The notes beneath the pieces are model-generated. The model worked only from the letters and a program-made list of their open reading frames with translations, was not told the origin of the DNA and ran no database searches. The translations under genes and the position numbers were made by a program. Of a DNA stretch of 64,000 nucleotides, positions 1 through 9,218 are shown one piece after another; position 1 is the first letter of the stretch, and each line of letters opens with the position of its first letter. Location of the stretch: positions 2,134,720 through 2,198,719 of the forward strand of contig NZ_JAJKFT010000010.1 of NCBI RefSeq assembly GCF_020966755.1, written 5' to 3'. Source of the stretch: Blastopirellula sediminis (GTDB taxonomy: Bacteria; Planctomycetota; Planctomycetia; Pirellulales; Pirellulaceae).

Positions 1-764
1 AGGATGTACTGGGCGTTGTGCCAGACGTTCAGGACGAGCCAGCCGTGATCGATATTCTCGACCAGCACGTAGCCGACCGTGAAGATCGTCAGGTGGGTGA
101 ACATGTACATTAGCAGCGCCAGCGAAGTGCGGCCTTCGCGCCACGCAATCGCCTGACGAACGAGCCAAGCGGCGGTCACGCAGCCGGCGACGACGCCGGA
201 CGCGACGACGAGCCAATAGGGAGTCGGCAAGTACATCACCTCGGAGCCGAGGAATCGCGGCGAGGCTTGATACGAGCGATACAAGATGCCCCAGAGCGGA
301 ACCAGATAGAGCGACCAAGTGGTCAGCTTCTGATCGATCGCCGCCTGGGTTCCGCATTTGCGTTCGTAGAACCGCGTGATGCCGTAGCTTTGACGCGTGT
401 AGTGGAACCATTGCCAGTAGAGATAGATCGTGGCAATCGCCCACAGTCCGAGGGTCAGACCGATGACCGCCGTGGCGGCCAAGACGATCCAGGGCAAAAC
501 GGTGAGCAGTTTGCGATGCTCTTGGGCGCTGTCGGAGTCGAAAGCGAGTCGCGTGAAAGTCGCGACGACGTGGTGATATCCCAGAAACCAGAGATCGAGC
601 ACCAGGATGATCGCAAACCATTCGGGACGAACGGAGACGATCGCGCCAGACGCCAAGGCGAGAATCGCGACGCCGAAGATCAGCGTCATGTCGAACTGGG
701 CGTTGCGCAGCCAACCATAGCGTACGTCGGCTACGGCGCTGTCGGATACGGCGGCGGTACTCAT
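1..764 (-). CDS. Polytopic membrane protein, C-terminus cut by window edge
   Basis: The reverse strand is open from an ATG at 764 to position 1, so at least 254 residues are visible and the C-terminus lies outside the window. The protein begins MSTAAVSDSAVADVRYGW and then alternates long hydrophobic stretches with short polar loops, at least five membrane segments. Conserved-looking histidine and aromatic motifs sit at membrane borders (GYHHVVATFTRL, YWQWFHYTRQSYG, NVWHNAQY), which could be metal or haem ligands or simply structural. I do not recognise the family. Downstream gene context is unknown because the window starts here. Confidence 0.7.
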   Translation of the reverse strand, partial: MSTAAVSDSAVADVRYGWLRNAQFDMTLIFGVAILALASGAIVSVRPEWFAIILVLDLWFLGYHHVVATFTRLAFDSDSAQEHRKLLTVLPWIVLAATAVIGLTLGLWAIATIYLYWQWFHYTRQSYGITRFYERKCGTQAAIDQKLTTWSLYLVPLWGILYRSYQASPRFLGSEVMYLPTPYWLVVASGVVAGCVTAAWLVRQAIAWREGRTSLALLMYMFTHLTIFTVGYVLVENIDHGWLVLNVWHNAQYI

Positions 765-933
765 TTTTACTCGTTCTCAATAGGGCCTAGGGCCTGCAGT
801 ACGAGGAAAGGTAGGTTGCCGTTCCCAGAGGGGAAAATAAAAAGGAGTTGATCTAAGCGGAATACGGAAGACGTTAAAAGCGACGTAACCGAATAAAATT
901 CGGTGGTAGCGATCGTATGATTTGTAGGGTCCT

Positions 934-1149
934 CGGGTGGCCCGACCAGTCTGCTTCAGACTGGTTGGGTCGCGTCAGCGACAAGATGCAGCGACATGCG
1001 GATGGCGATGGACTTACGGTTCAATGTCGCCGGTCGTCTCTGAACGCCTCTTGGAGTCGTTTCCTTTCCGCGTGCTTTGTGGCCGGATGGCGCGGCATCT
1101 TGTTGCTGCGCAACCCAGCCAGTTCTAGGGAACTGGCCGGGCCACCCGG
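934..1149. repeat. Structured palindromic repeat, family A copy 1
   Basis: Two arms in inverted orientation (about 934-1000 and 1083-1149) flank a central spacer. Each arm has the same order of parts: GGTGGCCC, a hairpin starting CCAGT, a short TGGG-type link, a small hairpin of five base pairs, then AAGATGC. In the left arm the small hairpin is GTCGC/GCGAC, in the right arm (reverse complement) GTTGC/GCAAC, so the stem is kept while the bases change. A second copy is at 62769-62935. The open frames crossing this element do not look like genes. Confidence 0.8.
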
Positions 1150-1165
1150 AACTGGTTAGCAAGAA

Positions 1166-1194
1166 ATAAAAAACGCTCGGCCAGGCCGAGCGTT
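1166..1194 (-). terminator. Intrinsic terminator of the amt-glnK unit
   Basis: On the reverse strand an 11-bp perfect stem, AACGCTCGGCC with its complement around a single-base centre (1172-1194), runs directly into a T-rich tract (1166-1173). It lies 38 bases past the glnK stop codon. Confidence 0.85.
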
Positions 1195-1232
1195 GGGAAT
1201 TGTGCGTGCGTCTATGACCCTGCCTCAGGCAG

Positions 1233-1625
<393 letters not shown>

Positions 1626-1650
1626 TCACTTTCTAGTCTAAAAAGAGGAG

Positions 1651-3096
1651 TTAATTGAAGATATAGCCTTCTTCTCCATGTTCGGCTAAGTCGAGGCCGC
1701 GAATTTCGCTTTCTTGGGAAACCCGCAGACCAATCGTGAAGTCGATCAGCTTCAGCAGGATGAAGGTAATCACTACCGAATAGAGGATCGTGATCCCTAC
1801 GGCGGCGATTTGGCCAATCAGAAGCGAAATTCCGCCCCCTTCGTACAAACCAATCGGCTTGCCGGCCGCTTCGCCGAAGACATGCCGGGTCGCGAAGACG
1901 CCGGTCAAAATCGCTCCCAGCGTACCGCCGATTCCGTGAACGCCAAACGCGTCCAGCGAGTCGTCGTAGCGCAGTTTATGCTTCAACCGGATCACCGCCC
2001 AATAGCAAACGGCGCCAGCGATGGCGCCCATCGCCAAGGCCGGCATCGGCAGCACAAACCCAGCGGCCGGCGTGATGCAGACCAGACCGGCCACTGCGCC
2101 TGACGCGCACCCGAGGACGCTCGGCTTGCCATGGCTGATCCATTCCATCGCCGCCCAGGCGACCGCTCCGGCCGCCGCCGAGAAGTGGGTGACCGCGAAG
2201 GCGTTGGCCGCCAGGCCGTTGGCCGAGAGGGCGCTGCCGGCGTTAAACCCGAACCAGCCGAACCAAAGGAGGCCGGCGCCAAGCGTCGTGTAGGTCAGGT
2301 TATGGGGACGCATGTCGTCGTTGCCATAGCCGAGACGATTGCCGATCAAGAGCGCACACATCAGGGCCGAGATCCCGGAGCTGATATGGACGACCGTCCC
2401 GCCGGCGAAGTCGAGTGCGCCGCCGGCGATCGCAGATTCGCCGCCGTAGAACAAAATGCCGCCGTCCCAAACCCAATGGCAGAGCGGGCAATAGACGACC
2501 GTTCCCCATAGGACCGAGAAGAGGGCCATGCTGGAGAACTTCATCCGTTCGGCGAAGGCGCCGCAAATCAGCGCCGGCGTGATGATGAAGAACATCCCTT
2601 GAAACAGCATGTGCGTGTATCGTGGAATCGTCCCTTCCAGCGGCGTAATGATTTCGCCCGCCTGGGCGTCGTAATACGACTGCACGTTGTTCATGAACAG
2701 ATAGTCGGCGTTCCCGATGTAGGGATCCGATCCGCCGAACGACAGAGAATAGCCCCATAGCGCCCAAACGACCGTCATCAGCCCCATCAGGAACATGCAC
2801 TGCATCATGACGCTCAGGACGTTCTTCCGGCGGACCAGGCCGCTATAGAACATCGCCAGGCCCGGCGCGGTCATGAGCAGCACCAGCGCGCTGCTCATCA
2901 GCATCCAGGCGTTGTCGCCGGTATCGATACCCTCGCCCGCCGCAGCGTCCTGTTCGATCATTTCCGCCACGTCGGGCGATCCGACCGGCAGATCATCCGG
3001 TACCTTGGAACCGTCCTGGGCGAGCGCTAACGTAGCGGTCGTAAGAATCAATAGAAGCGCGCATAGGCTGAGCGCGCTGCGAACATGGGTGCGCAT
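1651..3096 (-). CDS. amt: Ammonium transporter Amt with signal peptide
   Basis: This 481-residue inner-membrane channel moves ammonium/ammonia. The start at 3096 is chosen because MRTHVRSALSLCALLLILTT is a signal peptide (cleaved after ALAQ in E. coli-like fashion) and a GAGG site lies upstream; the frame extends further upstream without family similarity. Eleven or so membrane segments follow. Family marks include GLAMFYSGLVRRKNV, the segment FAGGTVVHISSG with the first pore histidine, and FGVHGIGGTLGAI with the second pore histidine. It is followed by glnK, so the pair is likely co-regulated by nitrogen status. I searched the 231 bases upstream for a sigma-54 type promoter and saw no convincing one. 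Confidence 0.95.
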   Translation of the reverse strand: MRTHVRSALSLCALLLILTTATLALAQDGSKVPDDLPVGSPDVAEMIEQDAAAGEGIDTGDNAWMLMSSALVLLMTAPGLAMFYSGLVRRKNVLSVMMQCMFLMGLMTVVWALWGYSLSFGGSDPYIGNADYLFMNNVQSYYDAQAGEIITPLEGTIPRYTHMLFQGMFFIITPALICGAFAERMKFSSMALFSVLWGTVVYCPLCHWVWDGGILFYGGESAIAGGALDFAGGTVVHISSGISALMCALLIGNRLGYGNDDMRPHNLTYTTLGAGLLWFGWFGFNAGSALSANGLAANAFAVTHFSAAAGAVAWAAMEWISHGKPSVLGCASGAVAGLVCITPAAGFVLPMPALAMGAIAGAVCYWAVIRLKHKLRYDDSLDAFGVHGIGGTLGAILTGVFATRHVFGEAAGKPIGLYEGGGISLLIGQIAAVGITILYSVVITFILLKLIDFTIGLRVSQESEIRGLDLAEHGEEGYIFN

Positions 3097-3327
3097 CGAA
3101 ATACCTCGTAGGATGTGCCTGGGCCAATCGAGGAAAGTCACGCGCCGCCTAACGTCCGCCAGGATCGTCTCCCGCGCAGCTTTCCCTTCACTGGATGGAA
3201 TTGCCGCCGGTCGCGTCCTATAAACGCAGCCGTGCCTATGCGGCGTTTCCCACATGAAGTTACCCAAGCTATTTCTCCCTTGACGCCGTGTAAAGGGCGG
3301 AATTCGTACAAGGAAGAAATTTTATCC

Positions 3328-3882
3328 TCACTTTGTCGTGGGACGCCACTCCGTTTCGGCGTGTCCGGCCAGTTGATTCGACCAGCGGGCCAGCACGAAC
3401 AGGAGATCTCCCAGTCGATTGAGGTAGCGCAGCGCCACGTGCGCCGGCTCGTCGAGTTTCCCGTCGAAAAACGCGACCAGATGACGTTCGGCCCGGCGAC
3501 AGACGGCGCGAGCTTGATGCAGATGGGCCCCCAGCGTCGATCCGCCGGGCAAGATAAATGCAGAAAGCGGGGTGAGTTGCGACTCGGCCAGATCGATCGT
3601 CTGCTCAAGCCGCTCGATCGCCTCGTTCCCCAACAGCGTCGTTCCGGCGGCGGTCGGATCGGGGGAAGCGATCTGGGCCCCGAGCCCGAACAGCTCGCTC
3701 TGGATCAGCAGGATCGGCCCGGCGATCTCGGGCGAAGCGGCCAGCGAGTGGACGATCCCGAGCAGGGCGTTCAGCTCGTCGACGTCGCCGATCGCAACGA
3801 TGCGGCGATCATCCTTGCGGACCCGACCGCCGCGGTAGAGCCCGGTTTCTCCGGCATCGCCGCTTTTCGTATAAATCTTCAT
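3328..3882 (-). CDS. Cob(I)alamin adenosyltransferase, PduO type
   Basis: This 184-residue cytoplasmic enzyme transfers the 5'-deoxyadenosyl group of ATP to cob(I)alamin. The N-terminus MKIYTKSGDAGETGLYRGGR matches the PduO-type ATP-binding signature, followed by VDELNALLGI; the C-terminal part has CRRAERHLVAFF and YLNRLGDLLFVLARW, both typical. Length is usual for the family. It lies 231 bases upstream of amt on the same strand and diverges from the beta-propeller gene across an 88-base gap. The source of cobalamin is not visible here. Confidence 0.93.
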   Translation of the reverse strand: MKIYTKSGDAGETGLYRGGRVRKDDRRIVAIGDVDELNALLGIVHSLAASPEIAGPILLIQSELFGLGAQIASPDPTAAGTTLLGNEAIERLEQTIDLAESQLTPLSAFILPGGSTLGAHLHQARAVCRRAERHLVAFFDGKLDEPAHVALRYLNRLGDLLFVLARWSNQLAGHAETEWRPTTK

Positions 3883-3910
3883 GGCATCGAATCCCGGCGA
3901 GTCTGGCTAC

Positions 3911-3916
3911 TATAAT
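3911..3916 (+). promoter_or_regulatory. Possible -10 box in divergent gap
   Basis: A perfect TATAAT hexamer sits 54 bases before the ATG at 3971, inside the 88-base gap between two divergent genes. No good -35 hexamer is seen at the right spacing, so this is tentative. The surrounding ACTATAATAGG is near-palindromic and could also serve the reverse strand. Confidence 0.3.
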
Positions 3917-3970
3917 AGGCGTACGAAATTTCGACCCATGGCACGCGACTTGACCCTGCGAGGCTGCACA

Positions 3971-5020
3971 ATGCGTTGGATCTGCGGATGTTTGGTTTCG
4001 GTCCTGTTGGCGGCGACCTTCGTGAAAGCCGATGAACCGGCTGCGATTGAAGGAAAGTATCTTTCCAACGTCCAACAAGTGACCAGCGGTATGGTCAAGG
4101 CAGGCGAAGGTTACTTCTCGCCCGACGGCAAGACGATCGTCTACCAGGCCGTGCCGCCGCAGTACCCATTCTATCAGATTTACACGCAGCCTCTGGAAGG
4201 AGGCGAGCCGACTTTGATCAGCACCGGGCGAGGCCGCACCACCTGCGCTTACTTTACGCCCGACGCCAAGAAGATCTTGTTCGCCAGCAGCCATCTCGAT
4301 CCGAACATGACCGAGACCGAGAAGGCCGAGATCGCGCAGCAGGAAGCGGATCGCAAGTCGGGAACGCGGCGTCGTTACTCGTGGGACTTCGATCCGTTCA
4401 CCGACATCTTCGTCAAAGATTTGAAGTCGGGCGAACTGACGCCGCTGACGACCGAAAAAGGTTACGACGCCGAAGGCGCCTACAACAAAGAAGGAACGAA
4501 GATCGCCTTCTGCAGCGATCGAGACGGCGATCCCGACTTGTACATCATGGACGCCGACGGCTCGAACCTGAAGCAACTGACCGACGCCAAAGGATACGAT
4601 GGCGGCCCATTCATTTCGCCGAACGGCAAGTGGGTCGTCTTCCGCAGCGATCGAGACAAAGAAGGTTACCTGCAGATCTACGTGATCGGCGTCGATGGCA
4701 AGCACGAGACCGCGCTGACCGCCAACGACGGCGTGAACTGGGCGCCCTATTGGCATCCGACCAAACCGTACATCATCTGGGCCGGCGCCGATCACTCGCA
4801 GCCGGGGCGTCCCAACTACGATCTCTGGCTGATGAAGTACGAAGAGACCGACGACGCGATCAAGCCGGGGAAAATCTGGCGAATCACCGATTCGGACGCG
4901 GCCGACGTGCTGCCGGTCTTTTCGCCGGATGGCAAAAAGTTGATGTGGACCAGCACGCGAACCGACGATCATAGCAGCCAGTTGTTCATCGCCGATTTTC
5001 AATTTCCGGAAGACGAGTAG
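3971..5020 (+). CDS. Exported TolB-like beta-propeller (PD40 repeats) protein
   Basis: A 349-residue protein with a signal peptide (MRWICGCLVSVLLAATFVKA) followed by repeated PD40/WD40-like blades. The blade signature recurs as EGYFSPDGKTIVY, CAYFTPDAKKILF, GAYNKEGTKIAFCSDRDGD, PFISPNGKWVVFRSDRD, PYWHPTKPYIIW and PVFSPDGKKLMWTS, about six blades. Such folds act as binding scaffolds; no protease domain follows, so it is not a complete S9 peptidase. The start at 3971 is supported by a GAGG site; an ATG at 3938 is less likely. The Nudix gene begins four bases after its stop, so they form an operon. The ligand is unknown. Confidence 0.85.
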   Translation: MRWICGCLVSVLLAATFVKADEPAAIEGKYLSNVQQVTSGMVKAGEGYFSPDGKTIVYQAVPPQYPFYQIYTQPLEGGEPTLISTGRGRTTCAYFTPDAKKILFASSHLDPNMTETEKAEIAQQEADRKSGTRRRYSWDFDPFTDIFVKDLKSGELTPLTTEKGYDAEGAYNKEGTKIAFCSDRDGDPDLYIMDADGSNLKQLTDAKGYDGGPFISPNGKWVVFRSDRDKEGYLQIYVIGVDGKHETALTANDGVNWAPYWHPTKPYIIWAGADHSQPGRPNYDLWLMKYEETDDAIKPGKIWRITDSDAADVLPVFSPDGKKLMWTSTRTDDHSSQLFIADFQFPEDE

Positions 5021-5024
5021 AGTA

Positions 5025-5468
5025 ATGCAGGACGCCCATGCCGACATGCCGGAGACCAAGGCCTGCGGCTTCTTAATCGTCAAAGGAAATCCGATCGAGT
5101 CTTTCCTGCTGATGCGTCACAAAGATCGCTGGGACTTGCCTAAAGGGCATGTCGATCCCGGCGAAGATGAAACGACCTGCGCCCTGCGCGAGTTGGAGGA
5201 AGAGACTGGAATCAAAGCGAGCGACATCGAAGTTGACCCCGACTTTCGTTACTCGCTGCAATACGTCGTCCACTACAAGAAGCGGATGGGAGGCGTCACC
5301 GCACTGAAGACGGCGGTCTATTTTCTGGCGACGCTCAAGCGTGACGTCCCCTTGAATCTGACCGAGCATCAAGGGGCGGAGTGGTTCGCGTGGAATCCGC
5401 CCCATGCGATTCAAGAGCTGACGATCGATCCGCTGCTCGCGGCAGTCGCCGAGCACGTTAGCTCGTAA
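5025..5468 (+). CDS. Nudix hydrolase
   Basis: A 147-residue Nudix enzyme. The Nudix box is complete: G at the start of GHVDPGEDETT, then RELEEETGI, giving the GX5EX7REUXEEXGU pattern that holds the catalytic metals. The region before it (LMRHKDRWDLPKGHVDPGE) resembles diadenosine tetraphosphate hydrolases, so Ap4A or another nucleoside diphosphate derivative is a plausible substrate, but specificity cannot be read from sequence. It is translationally close to the preceding propeller gene and converges with the RING-finger gene. Confidence 0.9.
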   Translation: MQDAHADMPETKACGFLIVKGNPIESFLLMRHKDRWDLPKGHVDPGEDETTCALRELEEETGIKASDIEVDPDFRYSLQYVVHYKKRMGGVTALKTAVYFLATLKRDVPLNLTEHQGAEWFAWNPPHAIQELTIDPLLAAVAEHVSS

Positions 5469-5472
5469 TGTG

Positions 5473-6288
5473 TTAGTTCGTAACCGCCGCTTCGCTGGCG
5501 GTTTTCCCTTCGCACGAGTAGAGAACGCAGCCGACTTTCTTGTCCCAGCAGCGGCGGTGATAGATTGCGCCGCAATCGTCGCACGCAACTCCATCTTCTT
5601 TCACCACATCGCCGCAGGCATTGCAGATCGAACGCGTGATTGGCGAAACGGGATCGAGCGTCCGATTGGCGACCGAGGCTGGCTCTGCGGCCGCTTCACG
5701 GGCCGAGGGGACGCGGATCTCGCTGCAGTAGGCGACCACTTGTTCCAACTGCGAAACGTAGCCGAACGTTTTCTCGAGCGTGACGAAGAGAAACCCATCG
5801 TGGATCTCGACGTACGCTGCGCCGGGACGCGCCATCTGGTTCAAGTCGTCGAGCGCCGAGAAGACGCCGGAAATAATCAACTTGCGGGCCGCCTCCGAGT
5901 TTTCGGCGTAGAGCCGATATTGCTCGTCGAAGTGAGCGTCTCCTGACTCGATCGTCGGCGATTCGTCGTAAAAGTAATCGGGCCGCAACTTGCTACGCGG
6001 ATGGATCTGAAGACGGAGTCGCGCCTCGGGCCAGGTAGTGCGAAACTCGGTGAGCGAGCGTCCGTCGTAACCGACCGGCGGTTTAATCCGCAACATCGCT
6101 GGCTGGCCATTCAGGTCAAAGGATACCGTGGTCTGAATCGGCGTCTTGGTCTGGGTGAACTTACCGTCATACAGTTGGGCGAAGGCCCGCATCGCTTGAA
6201 ACTGATTCGGGCGCAGCGTCCGTCCTGCGGCGAGGGCAATGCCAACCGCCACTACGATGGTGACCACAATGAGAAGAAAGATCGTCAT
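5473..6288 (-). CDS. Membrane-anchored prokaryotic RING-finger protein
   Basis: A 271-residue protein with one N-terminal membrane helix (IFLLIVVTIVVAVGIALAAG) and a C-terminal zinc finger near residues 215-255. The ligands read CNACG, then ACDDCG, then YHRRCW, then two further cysteines, a C4-H-C3 spacing like prokaryotic RING/PHD-type fingers found in planctomycetes. The middle part (about residues 30-210) has mixed alpha/beta character with no motif I recognise. The function is unknown; a ubiquitin-like role is not implied. It converges with the Nudix gene. Confidence 0.75.
   Translation of the reverse strand: MTIFLLIVVTIVVAVGIALAAGRTLRPNQFQAMRAFAQLYDGKFTQTKTPIQTTVSFDLNGQPAMLRIKPPVGYDGRSLTEFRTTWPEARLRLQIHPRSKLRPDYFYDESPTIESGDAHFDEQYRLYAENSEAARKLIISGVFSALDDLNQMARPGAAYVEIHDGFLFVTLEKTFGYVSQLEQVVAYCSEIRVPSAREAAAEPASVANRTLDPVSPITRSICNACGDVVKEDGVACDDCGAIYHRRCWDKKVGCVLYSCEGKTASEAAVTN
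5482..5505 (+). terminator. Terminator after the Nudix gene
   Basis: AACCGCC (5482-5488) pairs with GGCGGTT (5497-5503) and is followed by TT. It overlaps the last codons of the convergent RING-finger gene. Confidence 0.55.
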
Positions 6289-6380
6289 GAACCTTGCTCC
6301 TTCGAGGCGTCGGTTAAAAACAATCGTCGCCGCGGAAGGTAATTCGTTCGGCCGAACCGCCGATTGGCGAAAATCGGGCT

Positions 6381-7991
6381 TTATTCCAGTTTGATCGGCT
6401 TAATTTCAATGTTGCCAATGACTTGCGTCACAGGCAAAAATGCGGCAAGTGCGCCCCCACCCGAAAGATCGGAATCGGCAATCTTCACGTGCCCGACGCC
6501 AATTCCCCCTTGTCCCAGAGTGGCGTCGAGCGGAATCCAGCGATTGTTGATCCAGGCCTCGGTCCACATGTGGTAGGCGAAGCCGCGCCCCGACTTGCCG
6601 TCGTAGTAAACCAAACCGACCGCCGCGCGAGCCGGAATCTTGTGAGCCCGGAGGATCGCGATCAGCAGGACCGAATGTTCGGTGCAATCGCCGGCTTTCA
6701 TTTTGGCGACTTCGGCGGCCGAGGCGAACGCCTGGGAGAAGTCTTTCTGCTCGATCGAATTGCGGACAAGCTTCTCGAGTTCGACCGCCAGCTTCCAGGT
6801 TTGGTCATTGGGGGTCTTCGCCTGGGCGGCGATTTTTTGCACCTCGGGATCCTCGACTTGCACCAGGCTGCTGGCCGCCAGGTCGGCTTCGGTCGGAGGC
6901 GTTTGCTGGGCCAGCGGCGGCGGCAATGGCGTATCGGGACGCAGGGCGATCTCGTGTAGATGGAGCGACTCTTCCTGCAGGTCGCTGCTCCATTGACCGC
7001 CGCTGGTCGGGAAAAGGGAAGGGGAGACCTTCTTCTTCAGGGTGACCAGATACTCGGCCGACTTCAGCTTGGTATGAACGTCGGGAAGCGGTTCCGGGGT
7101 CGGTACGATCGTCTCGGCGGCCAGGTCAAACTCGATCGCTTCGATCGGCGACTCGGCGAACTCCTTGGTGCAGCGATAGATCACCATCTCTGGACCAGGG
7201 GGCTCCATCTTGACCGAGTTCCCTTCGCGGTCGACCCACATCGGGACTTCCATCAGCGTTTTCCCCCCCAAGGCGATCTTGTTCGTCACCTTGAGGAGCT
7301 CCACTTCGCTGCCGTCGAGAAGTTTGACCGGTTCCAGCTGGCCAGCGACGTATTTGATCTGACAGGCCTGGTTAATCGTAGGGACCAGCGCAGTCGTTTC
7401 GCGGGTCTGCCCCGGCTCGATCGGTGGGTTTTCGAGCAATTGGGATGCGGCGTAAACGCCTCCCCACTCTGGTTTCCAGGCGATCGGCGCCGAAAAGCTT
7501 TTGCCGGCGCCGGTGGTGGTAATCATGAGCTGTTTGCCGTCGGCTGAAACCTGCCCGGCGACCGATGAATGGTTGCCCCCTTGTTCGATCGACGTTTCGT
7601 ACGAGACGAGCTTGCCGTCCGGGGTCTCGAGGAAGCGATTGACGACCTGCATTTCAATCGTGATTTGCTGACGCCGGATCGCGATATTCTCGGTCGAAAC
7701 CGATTCGATCAACTCGCGGTCAGCCTGCTGAACGCGGCGGACCACCTCGTGCGAGTTGCCGATCTTTTTCCCTTGCTGGACGACCGCCGACCAAAGTTCG
7801 TGCAGCGTTTCTTTCGGCTGCAGGTCGTTGCGCGGTTTCTGCGGCGCCGGAGCCGGCTTTTGCTCCGCTTGTTGGGGCTCAATTACCTGCGTTTGCTCGC
7901 TCTGTGCGACCTGGGTCGTACAGCCGATCGATAAAGACGTCGCCAGTAGAACAATCGTTACCAGCGGCAGACTGCGGAGGATCGTATTCAA
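6381..7991 (-). CDS. Transglutaminase-like lipoprotein
   Basis: A 536-residue predicted lipoprotein: the signal peptide ends LSIGC with a usable lipobox. A long unrecognised central region is followed by a transglutaminase-like core at the C-terminus, with the catalytic cysteine in MKAGDCTEHSVLLIAIL, the histidine in FAYHMWTEAWI and the aspartate in WIPLDATLG. In bacteria such proteins act as peptidases or in crosslinking in the periplasm. The stretch after the signal peptide is rich in Pro, Gln and Lys. No operon partner is obvious. Confidence 0.85.
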   Translation of the reverse strand: MNTILRSLPLVTIVLLATSLSIGCTTQVAQSEQTQVIEPQQAEQKPAPAPQKPRNDLQPKETLHELWSAVVQQGKKIGNSHEVVRRVQQADRELIESVSTENIAIRRQQITIEMQVVNRFLETPDGKLVSYETSIEQGGNHSSVAGQVSADGKQLMITTTGAGKSFSAPIAWKPEWGGVYAASQLLENPPIEPGQTRETTALVPTINQACQIKYVAGQLEPVKLLDGSEVELLKVTNKIALGGKTLMEVPMWVDREGNSVKMEPPGPEMVIYRCTKEFAESPIEAIEFDLAAETIVPTPEPLPDVHTKLKSAEYLVTLKKKVSPSLFPTSGGQWSSDLQEESLHLHEIALRPDTPLPPPLAQQTPPTEADLAASSLVQVEDPEVQKIAAQAKTPNDQTWKLAVELEKLVRNSIEQKDFSQAFASAAEVAKMKAGDCTEHSVLLIAILRAHKIPARAAVGLVYYDGKSGRGFAYHMWTEAWINNRWIPLDATLGQGGIGVGHVKIADSDLSGGGALAAFLPVTQVIGNIEIKPIKLE

Positions 7992-8442
7992 CGGCTCGGC
8001 TCCTTCGTTACAGACGGGACATTAGGCAGTATATCAGACAACTCGTTGCCGCTCTTCATCACGTCTGTTGCAGGAAAACTTCACCGCATCCTTGGAGTCA
8101 ACCAAACGGCCGCGATCTTTTTCAAATTGTTGGAGAGAAGGGACAAATTGGTTCAATTCACGGTGCTATGATCTCTACAGAAACGGCATCGGAAACGTTC
8201 CAAATCGAAGTCGGCGACTGGTCGTTGTGCGGCTTTTCGCCGGTTTGGCCAGCACGTTGTCGAATGGAGCGATCGCTCGGATTGTCGCGTGCGGTTAACG
8301 CCAAGCCGACGCCGAGTTCAAGGTTTTCGCGGGCAAGCGAGCGAAGGTCGCTCTAGGGTTTTACTATCAACCAGATTTCGTAGCGTTGAAACCAACGGGG
8401 TTTCAGTTCTCGAGATCACCGGAAGAGGCGGTAGAGGTCAAC
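7992..8442. other. Intergenic region between divergent genes
   Basis: These 451 bases separate the transglutaminase lipoprotein from the gene at 8443. I see a TATGAT hexamer at 8167-8172 without a well-placed -35 and a short hairpin (GAAACC/GGTTTC) about 60 bases before the 8443 start. Short open frames here lack ribosome sites or family features. Otherwise nothing definite. Confidence 0.4.
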
Positions 8443-9135
8443 ATGGGCTTCTTAAAACGATTTTTCAAAAACGTCTTCCACGACGGCGCAACGGCCCCGA
8501 CCGGCAATAGCTTCGAGCATTTGTCGGAAGAGCAGATTGAAGCCCACTTGGGCGTCAATCGCTATAACGGCTTTGAGCTGACCGACGCGGTTCGACCTTC
8601 CTATGATCTGAAGGTGGTGCCGAGCCAAGGTTATCGTCGCGACGTTTATCATGACGAAGAGACCCGATCCAGCGTCCCGGTGTTGATGGCCGCCGCCACC
8701 AAGTCGGTGCTGTTCGACGTCTTCATGGACCTGCTCGAACCGCTCGGCGGCGAAGTCGACGTCGTGTTGGAAACGAGTCATACTCGCGAAGGCGCCGGTC
8801 ACGTCGACCTGTATCGCGAACATATTGATATGCCGGTGCTGAAAAGCATCCTGTGGGAATACGAAGACTTGCTGCTGAATGACGGCTGCACCGGCATCGC
8901 CGTGCTGAACCCGAACATTCCGCTGGAAGTTCAGTTTGACGAACACAAGCTGCTGATCGTCTACGGCAACGAACTGAAGTCGTTCGCCGAGATCCTGGAC
9001 GACCGTTGCATCCGCAGCAGCGAAGAGATTCGCTTTATCACCGAAGCGGAGCACGTTCACTCCTCCAGCGAAAAGTACCAGCAGCAGTTTGAAGAACTGA
9101 AGATGCGTCTGGGGATGGACGGGCACTACTGCTAG
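8443..9135 (+). CDS. Conserved-looking protein of unknown function
   Basis: A 230-residue soluble protein; start at 8443 is set by the strong GAGGTCAAC ribosome site just before ATG and the MGFLKRFFKNVF opening. No signal peptide or membrane segment is visible. The sequence is acidic with regular alternation (VLMAAATKSVLFDVFMDLLEPLGGEVDVVLETSH), suggesting an alpha/beta fold. I do not recognise the family. A good terminator follows, so it is probably transcribed alone. Confidence 0.75.
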   Translation: MGFLKRFFKNVFHDGATAPTGNSFEHLSEEQIEAHLGVNRYNGFELTDAVRPSYDLKVVPSQGYRRDVYHDEETRSSVPVLMAAATKSVLFDVFMDLLEPLGGEVDVVLETSHTREGAGHVDLYREHIDMPVLKSILWEYEDLLLNDGCTGIAVLNPNIPLEVQFDEHKLLIVYGNELKSFAEILDDRCIRSSEEIRFITEAEHVHSSSEKYQQQFEELKMRLGMDGHYC

Positions 9136-9173
9136 TTCCGCAACCTGCAGACCCACCGTCGAGCCAATATCAG

Positions 9174-9203
9174 CTTTCGGCCCCACCGCCGAAAGTTTTT
9201 TTT
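9174..9203 (+). terminator. Intrinsic terminator
   Basis: CTTTCGGC (9174-9181) pairs with GCCGAAAG (9188-9195) around a six-base loop and is followed by eight T residues. Confidence 0.92.
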
Positions 9204-9218
9204 GTGCTAGCACGACAG

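Noticed and set aside
917-1159. Short open frames crossing the family A repeat
   Set aside because: They follow the palindromic element rather than any coding signal, with one on each strand.
3097-3327. Search for a sigma-54 promoter before amt
   Set aside because: Expected for nitrogen genes in proteobacteria, but no GG-N10-GC element with the right neighbours is seen; planctomycetes may use another control.
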